Origin: Morinoia aosen
Taxonomy: Eukaryota; Arthropoda; Malacostraca; Amphipoda; Talitridae
Reading direction: 5' to 3'
Length of the DNA: 64,000 bases
NCBI GenBank assembly: GCA_030386875.1
Contig: CM059568.1
Coordinates: 12,944,316 to 13,008,315, forward strand
The position numbers were made by a program, and so were the translations under genes. How positions within the stretch are numbered: position 1 is the first letter of the stretch; every line of letters begins with the position of its first letter. Positions 12,099 to 25,068 of this stretch are shown here, in pieces. A model generated the notes under the pieces. It was not told the DNA's origin. It did not search any database and was given only the letters and a program-made list of their open reading frames with translations.

Positions 12099-13635
12099 CA
12101 TACATACATACATATACCGGGCTTATCCTCCCCATGGGAGGGTAGCCGACAGCAGGCCACAATCACCACACTTAGTCACTAGGAGGCGAGAGAGGCAGCA
12201 CTGGCCGCACCTGAACTGCCAGGATCAGCAGCAGCCCAGCACAACCACCTTCCACAGTCAGGCCCGACAGCAACAGCTGGTTTACCCCGACCGCTTCATT
12301 GAGTGCAGTTCCTCCCCCGCACATGACAGGTCAACCCCATCACACGCGGGCAGCTTCCAGTAACGCGTCAAAAATAAAATTACCTCCTTATACACTGCCC
12401 CCACTCACTTCTGTCTGCAGCCATCCCTCTCGCCACGTCCATGGTATGACCCCTCTCATACAAAGCACGTCGCACCCCATCCATCCAACTCATCCGTGGT
12501 CTACCTCGCGCTCGAAGACCACTCACTTCCGACATATATATCTTTTTCACCAGCCGCTCAACATTCATTCTTTCTACATGCCCAAACCATCCAAGCACTC
12601 TTTCATCCACTCGCCTGCTCAACTTTTTGATAACACCCGTCTGCTCCCTAACCAACTCATTCCTGATCCTATCTCTTCTAGTTACTCCATACATGCTCCT
12701 CAAACACTTCATCTCAAACACATCCAACTTCCTCCTCTCAGCTGCTCTCAACCCCCAGGACTCTGCTCCATACAACAAAACTGGCACAATCAAACTTTCA
12801 TACAGTCCCCTCTTAGCATTCATACTCAAACTCCTGCATTCAAAAACTTTCCTCATTGCACCCAATGTCTTACAACCTTCACTCACTCGATGCTTCACTT
12901 CTACTTCCATACTATCCTTAACAGTCACATCCGACCCGAGGTACCTAAAATGCTCTACCTCCTCTAAAACTTCCCCATTCAACCTCACATCCAAAGTTCC
13001 AAACACTCCACCTCTTGAACATCTCATCACCTTACTTTTATTCACATTTACCCTCAATTTCCGCCTTTCGCACACTCTACCAAACTCTGTAACCAGTCTC
13101 CTCAGTTTTTCCTCTGAATCAGCCACAAGCGCTGTATCATCTGCAAACAACAGCTGACACACTTCCCAATACATACCATTTCGTCCCACCAACTGCGCAC
13201 CTTTTCCCAACACTCTGGCATTCACTTCTCTCACCACACCATCCATAAGCAAATTAAACAACCACGGCGACATCACACATCCCTGTCTCACACTGTCACA
13301 ACTGGGAACCATTCACTCACCTCATTCCCTACTCTCACACATGCTCTGCTATCAATGTAGAAACTCTTGATCGCATTCAACAGTCTCTCACCCACTCCAT
13401 ACAAACTTACCACTTGCCATAAAGCCTCGCGATCCACTCTGTCATACGCCTTCTCTAGATCCATAAATGCCCAATATACATCCTTTCCCTTTAATAAGTA
13501 TTTTTCATTCACCTGCCTCACAGCAAACATTTGATCCACACAACCTCTACCACACCTAAAACCACACTGTTCTTCAGCAAGCACACGATCCGTCAACACT
13601 CTCACTCTTCCAATTAACACTCTTTCATACTTCCA
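12099..13635 (-). mobile_element. 5'-truncated non-LTR retrotransposon (RTE-like LINE)
   Basis: A 1,537-bp insertion lies between two perfect 12-bp direct repeats. On the minus strand it carries the second part of a reverse transcriptase, a C-terminal region, an untranslated tail of about 280 bp and a terminal (TATG)n run, seen on the plus strand as catacatacatacata at 12099-12113. The endonuclease and the N-terminal RT domain are missing, as expected for 5' truncation during target-primed reverse transcription. The exact duplication suggests a fairly recent insertion, although the coding region already carries one frameshift. The RTE-like call rests on the C-terminal VLGWFGHVERM and RGRPRMSWMDG motifs and the short tandem 3' tail; other clades with short-repeat tails are possible. 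Confidence 0.9.
12380..13312 (-). pseudogene. Reverse transcriptase, C-terminal fragment (LINE ORF)
   Basis: 310 codons as called, in the frame after the frameshift. Near residues 8-20 is the RQGCVMSPWLFN segment of RT. Near residues 54-60 is the catalytic box FADDTAL, with both aspartates present. Thumb-like and C-terminal segments follow, including RYLGSDV, the KR-rich region, VLGWFGHVERM (around 240) and RGRPRMSWMDG (around 268-278), and the frame ends at a stop. It synthesises cDNA from the element's RNA at a nicked target in intact relatives. Here it cannot work, because the upstream part is in another frame and the endonuclease is absent. The listed ATG is simply the first in frame; translation would not naturally start there. 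Its composition is richer in GC than the surroundings, as is typical of an inserted element. Confidence 0.93.
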
Positions 13636-13674
13636 TGTTAACTTGTAAGGGACATAAAGAAACGAAAACTGCAA
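13288..13674 (-). pseudogene. Reverse transcriptase, upstream fragment (frameshifted)
   Basis: The frame upstream of the break carries the RT palm motif with DLEKAYDRVD (first catalytic aspartate) and an earlier EEQCGFRCGRG segment, then VGERLLNAIKSFY and VGNEVSEWF. It runs into a stop at 13288, while the continuing RT sequence is open in the neighbouring frame, so a small indel lies near 13295-13305. The element's own sequence ends at 13635; the codons from 13636 to 13674 are flanking DNA read through the target-site duplication. There is no start codon belonging to the element in this piece. Confidence 0.9.
13636..13647. repeat. Target-site duplication, right copy
   Basis: tgttaacttgta, identical to 12087-12098. 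Confidence 0.85.
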
Positions 13675-14169
13675 ATGTGCGCAAGAACTTCCAGCATTCT
13701 GTACTAAAAAAACCCAAACTTATTTTGTAAGTATAACGTTCCTTGGTGTACCTCACATAATCACCAATCTATCATCAAATAACTCAACTGTATGGCCGAC
13801 AGTTGTCTGAGCCGCTTTTATCTGAGTACAAATATCTCTTTTCAGCTCCAAAGAATAAGAGAACTCCTCAATATCGTCCAAACCGGGCAGTGTATCTCCT
13901 CCACTTGATCTGGCCAAACATGGATACTCCAACCGTATTCGAAAGCAATCCAGGATTTTAACTTAATTTACATTGCTTGGGCATCGAGAGTTCTAACTTC
14001 TACTTCCATAAAGGCGCTGGAGTTTCAGCGGTCGTTTTCCAAACAGCGGCAGCGTTTCAAATAAGTTTGGCGGACGACTAAGTTTCAATTGCTCAAGGAT
14101 AAAATATTCTACCCGAGGAAAAACATTCACAAGGACTATGTTATGAAACACAGTCGAGCAATCTTCCTT
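13648..14169. other. No feature recognised
   Basis: Original flank of the LINE target; no repeat or convincing frame. Confidence 0.5.
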
Positions 14170-14365
14170 CAAGGGACGATACTAACAAATGTGGTGATAC
14201 TAGCAAGGTCACGATTGTAGCAAGAGTGGATCTAACAGAAAATTATTGCTTGTATCGATACTAGAAAATTGCTGCTGGTATCGCTACCAATAAATGTGGC
14301 AATACAAGTAAGCGTAGCGATACTAGCAAACTAGAAATTTGCTGCCAGTATCAGCACTAAAAAAT
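14170..14365. repeat. Degenerate tandem repeat
   Basis: Recurring 'gatactagcaa', 'aaattgctgctggtatc' and 'aataaatgtgg' motifs show several badly decayed copies. The unit length is uncertain (roughly 30-60 bp). Confidence 0.55.
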
Positions 14366-15845
14366 GTCGAGATAGCAGTAAATCCCAAGCATTCAAAGAC
14401 ACCTACAGTAATGCGAGTGCACGCTTTACAAACAAAGTACGGTTTGCCATTTCATAAAAATATTTTCTTAATTTCAAATGACGTAATATTTCTTTCGAGT
14501 CCCTTCAAGCCTCGAATAGCATTCCATTGGACAACTGTATGTGATCACTTAGAATGCCTGAAGTGCTGCTCGCAGAGAGATTTTATCTCAAGCAATTCCA
14601 AATAGAAACGCTAGTTTCATAGTTCACTTTGCACTGCTAGTCACCAGCGTAAGGCTAAACTTTGTGATGATGCGTTAGGTTAATGAATAACTTTCGGAAA
14701 CGAACAGTTCTTCTTTAATTATCTTTATCTCTCTTACTTGCTTCGTTTTTTTCCTTCTTTCTTTCTATGGCAAAACTTGGCTGAGACATGCTTATATTTT
14801 GACGCTGATACGGTTGAATAATTAGAAACTCTAACATCAAGAATATCTGCACTGCGAATAAAATATTTCTCTTCTCCCATTCAATATTCACAGAAGTGGA
14901 GTATGATATTTCCCTGAGGCTGTGTCATCATCGAACTTGATATAAATACGATTAAAAAATTTCCAATTAAGGCGTCTGCCTCTGAGAATGGAAATCAGTG
15001 ATTAAATGAAGTCTTTAAAAGTTCTCTCTGTTGGTCGAGGCATAGAAATCAGTGTGTTACTTCAGAGGGGGAGTATATTTCTGAGGCTTTGGATGTCATT
15101 ACTAAATCGACAGAAATGAAAACTAAAAATGTTTTTTGCCGAAGACCAAAGTTTTCTTTCGCCTGGTAGAATTTTCGTACCTTGAACTTAGGAGCAAAAG
15201 TTTAGAGTCCTTCAAACATAATTAGCAATTCTTTTCAACTTTCCAGCTTATGCATTGAAATTAGCTATATAATTATGCGATAGCAGAAGAGGAAGTTTTC
15301 ATCAAGTCTTTTTTGCGAATAATTTACTGCTCTTTTCTTACACGTATGATGCCTGATATTATTTAATGAAATAGTTGGCAGACATATAACGACCTTTATT
15401 TTCGTCAGCATAAATCTAATTTATTCTTCGAGATATTTATACATTTTACTTCATCATTCAATTCGACATAGCTCTGTTAATATTTCTGTCTTTCATTGTT
15501 TCTGTCAGCTTCTTGCTTCAAAAATACTCCCAGAAAAACTCCTCTGAAAAATAGCATGCATAAAATTTCCGTTGAGATTTGCACAATTCGGTGAAAACTT
15601 TTACTCACCATTGCAAAAAATGTTGCAATGAAATCATTGCAAAACTTGTGTTCCAAATTAATTTCATATATATAAAACTATCAATTCAAACGTGAGTTTA
15701 TTACATAGATGCTTCTTATGCTTTGCAACAGAGATGGAACGTAAATATTTTCCGTTATCTGCGCATTCCTTCTTAGATTATTTCATAATAAAATTAACTA
15801 GGTATAAATGGGGTGAAGGTCGGACGAACTGAAAATTATCGGTGT
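14366..15845. other. No feature recognised
   Basis: AT-rich unique DNA; an 88-aa open plus frame at 14339-14605 has no recognisable features. Confidence 0.5.
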
Positions 15846-17263
15846 TGAGCTGAGTAAAGAACGTTGCGGTTGGGGTGAGCGAAGAACGTTGCGGTTGCGG
15901 TGAGTAAAGAACGTTGCGGTTGCGGTGAGTAAAGAACGTTGCGGTTGCGGTGAGTAAAGGACGTTGCGGTTGCGGTGAGTAAAGAACGTTGCGGTTGCGG
16001 TGAGGAAAGAACGTTGCGGTTGCGGTGAGTAAAGAACGTTGCGGTTGCGGTGAGTAAAGAACGTTGCGGTTGCGGTGAGGAAAGAACGTTGCGGTTGCGG
16101 TGGGTAAAGAACGTTGCGGTTGCGGTGAGTAAAGAACGTTGCGGTTGCGGTGAGTAAAGAACGTTGCGGTTGGAGTGAGCGAAGAACGTTGCGGTTGCGG
16201 TGAGTGAAGAACGTTGCGGTTGCGGTGAGTAAAGAACGTTGCGGTTGCGGTGAGTAAAGAATGTTGCGGTTGCGGTGAGTAAAGAACGTTGCGGTTGCGG
16301 TGAGTAAAGAACGTTGTGGGTGCGGTGAGGAAAGAACGTTGCGGTTGCGGTGAGTAAAGAACGTTGCGGTTGCGGTGAGTAAATAACGTTGCGGCTGCGG
16401 TGAGTAAAGAACGTTGCGATTGCGGTGAGGAAAGAACGTTGCGGTTGCGGTGAGTAAAGAACGTTGCGATTGGGGTGAGTAAAGGACGTTGCGGTTGCGG
16501 TGAGTAAAGAACGTTGCGGTTGCGGTGAGTAAAGAACGTTGCGGTTGCGGTGAGTAAAGAACGTTGCGGTTGCGGTGAGTAAAGAACGTTGCGGTTGCGG
16601 TGAGTAAAGAACGTTGCGGTTGCGGTGAGTAAAGAACGTTGCGGTTGCGGTGAGTAAAGAACGTTGCGATTGGGGTGAGTAAAGGACGTTGCGGTTGCGG
16701 TGAGTAAAGAACGTTGCGGTTGCGGTGAGGAAAGAACGTTGCCGTTGCGGTGAGTAAAGAACGTTGCGATTGGGGTGAGTAAAGGACGTTGCGGTTGCGG
16801 TGAGTAAAGAACGTTGCGGTTGCGGTGAGTAAAGAACGTTGTGGTTGCGGTGAGTAAAGAACGGTGCGATTGAGGGGAGTAAAGAACGTTGCGGTTGCGG
16901 TGAGTAAAGAACGTTGCGGTTGCGGTGAGTAAAGAACGTTGCGATTGGGGTGAGTAAAGGACGTTGCGGTTGCGGTGAGTAAAGAACGTTGCGGTTGCGG
17001 TGAGTAAAGAACGTTGCGGTTGCGGTGAGTAAAGAACGTTGCGGTTGCGGTGAGTAAAGAACGTTGCGGTTGCGGTGAGGAAAGAACGTTGCGGTTGCGG
17101 TGAGTAAAGAACGTTGCGGTTGCGGTGAGTAAAGAACGTTGCGGTTGCGGTGAGGAAAGAACGTTGCGGTTGCGGTGAGTAAAGAACGTTGCGGTTGCGG
17201 TGAGTGAAGAACGTTGCGGTTGCGGTGAGTGAAGAACGTTGCGGTTGCGGTGAGTAAAAAACT
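15846..17263. repeat. 25-bp minisatellite, ~57 copies
   Basis: The unit is aaagaacgttgcggttgcgg followed by tgagt. Variants recur at multiples of 25 bp: tgagg for tgagt, aaagga for aaagaa, and gcgattgggg for gcggttgcgg (near 16467, 16667, 16767 and 16942), so blocks of several units have been copied together. The unit is one base over a multiple of three and has no stop in any minus-strand register, so the minus frames run open for over 500 codons (15778-17325 and 15798-17315) with a 25-residue period. These are frame-cycling artefacts, not genes. The GC-richer array stands out against AT-rich flanks. Confidence 0.97.
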
Positions 17264-18585
17264 TTTGATTCGTTAGGAAGAGACGCGTTGAATGAGCACA
17301 AAAAAATACAAACATTAGAGATCATTTGGCTTGATTTACAATCAGCAGCACATGGACGATAATAAATTTAAAAGAGCGATCTAAAAAATGGTGTCACGTC
17401 TAAATGAAGTAAAATGTATGCGTCAGAGTAATTAATGTCAGAGATTGTATCGGAAAAAGATGGAGTGGTTTATTTCGATAAAATTTTATTGCACGTTAAT
17501 GACACTCAGGCCTGAACTGATGACTTCACATTAAAGAGAGCGTGTCTATGTCACATGGGGGAATTGTGGTGTGTATACTCAAGGAAAGCTGCGTAGGAAA
17601 TCCTAGCTCAGTTGGAAATTCATTGAGTATTGTTTTTATATCGTTTCGGTCTGTTAATATGTCAAAAAATCTTACTTTTAACTCGATCGCTTGCTCAAAA
17701 ATCTTTCTTTGGCAGACATAGTGATTTATCGATGCCTCATTCATCAGCAAAGATACATACATTAAATTACATACATTACATACATCTGAGAAGTTAAAGC
17801 TAGGACGGTGGAGTGAACTCTGGCTGCTACTCAATCCTTTCTCCTCGATGTCGAGTACATGAACAAATGGGGGTCATTAACATCATTTTACGCAAGTAAT
17901 TAGGGGATGTGATAGAAAATAATCGTTGCGAGTGATTGTACAACGTTGGAAATTATTGCCGATATACAATAATTTCCTATGAAACTGAGGTAATAAATAA
18001 AATCCTCAGTTTGATATTGCTACCGGCTCGGAAATTGTCTGAATAACAAAACGTTGCAAGACATTCGAAGTGTTCGGAGATTTCCAGGAATCGGAGGCAC
18101 GATCAAATTTTTTATATAAATAATTTTTCATATGAAAAGCAATTCCCATCAAGTTCTCAGTTTTTATTTTGCTTTCATGACTAAAACGACCATGGCATGG
18201 AACGGCATGTTATACATATAATAGTCAAAGTTTCCAAAATAATAAGCGTGAAATCATTCATTAATATAATGAAACACCAGTGCAAGTAATAATGAAGAAA
18301 AGGAGAACTCGATTCGAGCTGAGGGAACATTGAAGCTAAGCCAAAACACGCCATCAGCCTCTGTTTAAGGCCGCACTAACGCAAGGATGGCATCAAAGAG
18401 ACGCTAGAAGCTCTGTCAAGTGATATAGAGGCCCGGGGATGGACAGCGTTACCAACAAAAAACTTTGAGCAGCAACAGATGACAAACTTCCGTTGCTTTG
18501 TTTGAGATCTTCACGTTGGTTAAAGTTCATGGTTGCTGTAAGCGTTGAATTCAACATGAAGAGCGAATAAAAAATAGCAATATTC
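17264..18585. other. No feature recognised
   Basis: AT-rich DNA. A short run of ATACATT-like repeats lies at 17754-17787. A 102-aa open minus frame at 17526-17834 shows no domain. Confidence 0.5.
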
Positions 18586-18605
18586 AAAAAAAAAAAAAAA
18601 AAAAA
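18586..18605. repeat. A20 homopolymer
   Basis: Twenty consecutive A on the plus strand, preceded by 'gcaatattc'. It could be the 3' tail of an old retroposed sequence, but no source transcript or duplication was seen. Confidence 0.8.
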
Positions 18606-21600
18606 TTACTGTAATCAGCCCACATGCAGGAAAAGTAACATTACCAATTGTGTTACGGGAATTTAAACGCCGAAATAACTTTAACACTAATAAATAACTC
18701 ATATTAGCTCTATTCTCTAGACCACTCTAGCCCCTGGAAATGTATTAGTAACGGAAATGATGTTTAAGCTGTCCCAGTCATGACTGCATACCCTGTTGAA
18801 CCACCGAGACTCTTAAATAATGATAATGGTTAAGTAGTTCAGGACATTGCCTCTCTCTCTCATCGTCAGAATGACTGAAATGAGCACAGATCAGAAATTG
18901 CATTGCAGCTTTGCGGTCACAACTGCAAGAAAGATCACAGTATCTCCTTCGGAGCACGCGCAAGGAAATAGAGATCTGGCGCCTGCAACTCATGATGCTC
19001 CTGCAGTGACTCAGGGCTGTGTGTGGAGACTTATAAATGTCTTTTGGACCGAAGCTTCTGTCTCATGTTTCTGTGAAGCGAACTTGGGAATGATAGAAAT
19101 TTTAAAATTCATCCAAGATGCACCAAATTTTATTTTCGGAGTGCAGCAAGCGCAGTATATTGCTCGAATATATTTTATTTTCAAAGTGAAGTAATCCCAG
19201 TACATTGCATGAATATATACTAATTAGGCATGGGCACACATCTTTAGTGGTAAAATGAATAGTCAGAGATTAGAGCAATATTTAACTTCAGCAAAAACTG
19301 ATCACTGAGAGGAGCGATGGTTAAGAATTGATAAACAGCTGGCACCCTATGAAAATTTGGCTGACTTCAGAAGCAGAGGTACAAATCTAAAAACTTGCGA
19401 AAAAACTTGTTATTAGCGGCACCACATATTTTTTATAGCTTAGCGTACATTTAGTAATCAGTTCAAGAAAATTGTAGAGAATAACACTTCTTCTTCCCAT
19501 CACATCCGTTCGTTCTCCAGTCGCCCTGCCAAGAGCAGTAGTAGCTACACCATAATATATTCGTTCCTTCATAGTGCCATATTTTATTTGCGAATCTGTG
19601 AGTCATTTGTTCATATTTTGTACGGAAATGCCACGCCTACGGCATGAAAGACCTGTTCAAGCTTTGTTTTTTCGTATATTCTCGCACCGTTTCAAGGCAT
19701 CTTGGAAGTTTGCCTAGAGTTCGCGCAGGTCTCTTTTTTATGCGCAACTGACCAGCGAATTAGACCAAAAAACCTTCAATTGTGGATTTCTGCGTCTGCT
19801 TTTTTGTGCTTCTGTTTAAGTGTTAGGTTAACGAAATATTAACTGATCGTCTATTTGGGATACTTCCCCAGGTGTTAATGCGAAGCCATTAAGATAAATA
19901 TTATGATTGATCTTTGTTTGCAGATCAATAGTAACAACTTAGATGTGTGCGTGTATATCCCGTCTCCACACGTCGTCTGTGGGAAGGAAGACTAGTATCA
20001 AAATTTCATTAGCCAAATTTCGAATAAGTAAAAAAATCTTGCGGTGCTCAAAGATTGGCTTAAACTACGCTCAAACGGACATGGTACACTTTTTATAGAC
20101 CGCAGCTGGACTTGTTAAGGAGTATCACTTTTTCAAAGCCTCTCCAGCGAAGCCGGTACGGGATCATGCAATTTGTTTTTATTTGAAGCTTATCTTCGTA
20201 GAAATTGTGCACCCACTGCAGTACCTTTCATCAGGTCACATAGCATTATGAGTAGTTTATGAATGGTTTAGAGCAGTGAATTGTATCAATATTTTCGCGT
20301 ACCGTAAATCTATCGTAGTCTCACGTATTTAGTTAAGTAGAGTATAAATTGCACACCCACTGCTGCAGTATATGATACATGAAGCTAATAATGGCTAATA
20401 GTGGCAATAATCAGTCGAAGGCAGTTCGGTGCCGCTCAGTGGAGCTCTGTGACGAAATTCCTGCAGTGGATCATGCGGCCACTGCGTCAGAAATTTTGCT
20501 GTAAAAGCGGTCATGACGTTTGCATCGCTGCTGAGCCGCTGCCAACTCCTGCCTATCCTGCAGTAATGCTGCTCCGATTTCTGACGGCGAAACGAAGCTA
20601 ACTACAGTCTTCAGAGAGGGTATTATAAAACTTCCAACAGTGGTAAATTTTAGGCCCCACTCAACCATAGCGTGAAAAATTAATTTCAAATGTATTTTCT
20701 ATTAGTCTGCTGTACTTTATAAAAATTTTATTTCCCACTCTAACGATGCATAAAAAAAGTTTTTCTTGAGGCATTTCCTGTTATCCTTCTTGACTTTTAC
20801 GAAAAATTACGCTTTGACTGTCGCTATGTTCAGGTCCTTCTAGCAAAGTTGTGTCAAAGCTGCAGAAACAGAGAATTGAGTTGCGAACTATAGAACAATT
20901 ATCAGATTTCACTAGTTAACAAAAACGAATTTCTTAATAATTCATTACTTACATATGATGTGGAACTTTTAATGAAAAATATAATTTACAAAAATGCTTC
21001 TTCAACAAAAGTCATGGATTTAAAAATGCATGTTCCCTTTCTTTAAAATTGGACTTGTTTAACGCGAGGGCAACGGACGCAGTATAACTAAATTCAGCTG
21101 TTCGTTAGGTGTTCTCGGTAAAACCAAAAGCTCATTTGAACGTTCCCAGAACTGAACTCTTTTTTAGCAATTTCCTCTAATATTCATGTCCTAGGAGAAA
21201 ATCTATCGGTTAAAACTACTAAACGTAGGAGAGAATTTATACGCATGTACTTTATTTCTGCCATGATTCCAGCAGTTTTATGAGAATAAAAAATGATGCC
21301 TCTAGAAAAATATCAGCTGAACTCATTTCAACATACCAAGGAGTTGCCAAATTACTAAATTGTCTTAAAAAACGACCAAAATCGATCCACAACCAATTCA
21401 TTTTGCGAACTTTATTTTATTTTTTTGTAAGTTTATATAGCCTAAAATTAATCCCAATGCTTCAACAAATTCGATGCTTTACTTAAGCTTTAATTAACTT
21501 TGAGGAACTTTTAACCGTAGAAGTTGAAAGTTCCATGAAATAATATCGTGTAACTCGGAGATCTATTGTACGAGTAAATTTTTTCAAAAAATAAACGGAT

Positions 21601-24600
21601 TTAACGGCGAATAATATGTTCCCCGCTGTTTTTAAACACTGCTTCACCGAGATTGCTAAAGACATAGAGCTGTGGTCACGGAAGAATTTTTTCATCATGA
21701 AAATTGGTTCAACTTCCAAGCAGCGAACTGCTTTTTAAAGCAAGAAAGATAGCAAAAATCTCTGGTAGATTGTTTTCAACGTAAGTGTTTGCAGTATTAT
21801 AAACTGCCTTCTGATATCTCTTGGGGTAAAATTAAACGACCCAGACCGACAAGACTTGACAGATAGCAGCCCCTACTGCCTGGATGCCCGCGGCTACTTC
21901 GTATACACAGAATAGGATAATTTCAGGAGACATGGTTGTTCATACTTGTTTTTCCCATCATTCATCACACCATTCCATGTTCCAAGGATGGATTACAAAA
22001 AGGAATGATCCGAGCAGGGGAAAATAACAGATTTAATTGCTTGAACATCACAGTTTTATATCGAATGCTGTAGAATTGAGCTTGAAAAATTGAGAAAATA
22101 GTAGATACCTCTAGGCGAAAAATGAAGACCAGTCGAGAGAAAGTTTTCCGTGAAGTATCTGTTTTGTCTCACTTTTAAATGCTCGTTAAATATCAGAATC
22201 AGTGCTGGTCATGAAGGTGGCAGTGTGGGTAAATATTGAACAAGGAAAACAGGCGATGTGTATGTATAGTTGTCCTCAATTTTGAATATTATACGTCACT
22301 ATTATGTCGCTTTGCCCTAGAAGTCGCTGAACATATTCGGGCCCACAGGCAGCTATACTCAAATTTGACCATTGCCATAGACTTAAGAAACAATATACCA
22401 TTGTATGACTTGTAGTAAATGAATCGTTTAAATGTTGTTCTCCCTGAATGCACAGCAAAAATTAAAATAGGTAATCTTGAAATAAAAACCAAAAACAGAA
22501 ATTGTAATTTTACCCCCAAAAGCAATGTGACCACCGGGTAATCCCGGTGAAACTTTCCTAAACTACTGAGCTCAGGAGGCTCAGAAAGCCAATGTTGAAA
22601 ATGGAATTCTTAACATATGCTACTCTCCCCTAAAATTCTACGCAGTGATATCACGAAAAAATTTTTGTGCTGTTATGAGCAGTTGTTTTCTCTCGCAATT
22701 TTCTGTTAATTCAGCGGAGTAAAATCACTTCTTTGTCCACGTGAACCTGTTCTCCTTGTGGAATGAACTGTTTTAGAAACAACTTGCGACAGAACAAACA
22801 AATGCGCTTCGTTCCCCAGTCGTTGCCCCAAAATTGTCATGAGAAACAATTTGTTGTTTGTACACAAAAGATTAATTCATTTTGCAATTAGTCATTAAAT
22901 CAGTGAACTAGCTGAGCAAAATGAAACACTTAGAAAGAATAGAATGGTAAGGGTTTCAGTTTGGACTAATAGCATGGACAAGAGAAGCTTTTATAGAATA
23001 AAAAGGAACAATAGTAACTTGGAATTCTAATATCAATATCTATCGAGTCGTTTACTGTACCTGAAATATTTTATTAACAAATGTTAAAACACTCACTTCC
23101 ACTACTCTAAAAGCTCATACTCAAAAATTATTCCTCTCTTTTCATCAAAAATACATTACGTCAAGTCGTTAACGAGCCAAATGCTGTTCATCAAATATCG
23201 ACTAAAAAATATAAAGAAATCAATTTCTTTCATCCAGTTTACTTCAAGCACGCACCCTCAAATAAGAATTTATATTTTTCTATTTGGGTCTTTTGCTTTC
23301 TTAAGAATATATCTGCAAGAATCACCTGCCATCCATGCCCGTACTTCGTTTCTGTACGCTTGACGGACGCAGATCTAAGTGACGCGCCATGGGAGCATGC
23401 GCAAACTAGCGAACCTTGGCCCGCGTTGTCGCCAGATATAGCATCATGACTAACTCCAACCTCACGGAGGGGGCGAACAACGCTGCTACGGCGGGGGGCA
23501 AGCAATGCTGTTGGACTTAAGTTAACATCATATTACTTATAGTTGAGCTTTTATCAAGGGAAGTTGAATTAGAGCTTTGATACTATTTTGAGTTTTGGCT
23601 CAATGCAAAATGAGAATAAAGAATATTCTCTTTAGAAAATCACCCGTAAATCGTTTGTTATTTAAATATATGAGAAATTTATCACTGGTTCTATAAAAAA
23701 AATGCGCGTTGTAGAAATTCCATGGAGAATATTTAATGTACAGGTGTTTGGTGAACGAAAATGCTGAAAGCTTTTTTTCACAAGGATCGCACGTGACAGC
23801 ACTCTGATGTTGTGTAACGACCGTCAGCACGGAGACAGCATCGGCCTCAAGGCATGTCACTGTCACTGTCCCCTGACCCACACTACGCTTCAGCTAAAAA
23901 AATACATTTCGCCAAGCAATTTCCAACAATGCGTCTTTAAACCAGATATTGACAATTTTGGGTGTGCTCTCATGTTTGTTTATGTTTTTGAAAGGAGGAG
24001 GGCTGTATTTTATTTTTTGGATACCCATGCAAGTGGGGGAAAGTTGAATGACTTAATCGCATTTTCAAAGGCTGACGAATTAATCGTAGAAAACTGTATT
24101 CATTGAGTTTTCGATATGTGTTTAACCCTTTGTGAACCAAAACTCAAGTAGCTTATGGAAAGGTTTTCAGTGATGACTGTTATGAGTACCCTGAACTATC
24201 AGATGAATTGCCATAGCGTGGGACTTGTCCATTAAGCAAGTACCGACTTTTTTATCATATAAATGTATATAATGCTGTTTAATAACTTTATGCTTAGCCA
24301 AAAAAATATTGTTACAAAAAAGGTTTATAAATTTTAAACAAAAACATCAATTCTGGTTTGCTCAAACTCATCAGCAAAATAATGAAAGTCTAAAAAAACT
24401 CACTCAAGTTGCATAAAAAAGGTTTTAAATCCCTTGCACGGACCATAATGCTGCTCAATAGAGAAATTCAATATCAAATTGCACGTGGAAGGCTTCCAGA
24501 ATTTTTATGAAAAATAGTTTCCCCATAACTTCGTTGGTGATTTCAAAACATTACCCAGCATGTTCAATTACTTTAAAATTCTGTTCGTTACCTTAAATTG

Positions 24601-25068
24601 GAAGCACTTGCTATCTTGACCCAGAAGTGTCCGAAGTAGACAAAGTATTAAATTTACATTTAGTTATTCTGCGTGTCGTAAATAATGATAAAGTTCACAG
24701 AAACTCAGATGATAAAAGTAATCATACAATACGCTAAGTGTACCAGCTTTGGAGGGTCTTCGAACAATTAGCCACGCAAAGACCGAGGCAGGAAATGCTG
24801 ACGGCTGCACTGCATGGACAGAGTTAAAAAGCAGTACTGATCAGTCCATTTCTTTTTTAAAAGGTTAAAAAGTACTACAAGCCCTTGCATCAGAAATCCA
24901 GTAGGGCATTGCCTTAATATAACATTTCTACAGATCAATATTAACTTAAAATAGAAGGTAAACTAGATATCCACCTCCAGCTTCACACCCAAGCTCACCA
25001 AGATATCAAAGACAATACGTAAAATTAAAAGAAGTACCAATATAACAGGGAATTTGTCAAAGACTCAC
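18606..25068. other. Long stretch without a recognised gene
   Basis: Open frames without recognisable domains: 18847-19194 plus (115 aa) and 23807-24106 plus (99 aa). A strong acceptor-like tract (gatctttgtttgcag) ends at 19923 and is followed by 23 open codons to a stop at 19993-19995, a possible terminal exon at best. GC-richer patches occur at about 20391-20600 (an ATG at 20391 opens 37 codons) and 23370-23510 (contains 'gcatgcgca', an NRF-1-like core). None is strong enough to call. Confidence 0.4.

Noticed and set aside
15778-17325. 505-515-codon open frames on the minus strand
   Set aside because: Both follow from a stop-free 25-bp unit repeated about 57 times. Two overlapping frames of equal length with the same 25-residue period cannot both be genes, and no unique domain is present.
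19924-19995. Terminal-exon-like frame after a strong acceptor
   Set aside because: Only 23 codons and no partner exon; acceptor-like tracts are common in T-rich DNA.
20391-20600. GC-rich patch with a 37-codon frame from an ATG
   Set aside because: Several frames are protein-like because the patch is GC-rich; no domain and no splice support.
23807-24106. 99-aa plus frame with a protein-like second half
   Set aside because: About this many frames of this length are expected by chance; no family recognised and no splice context.
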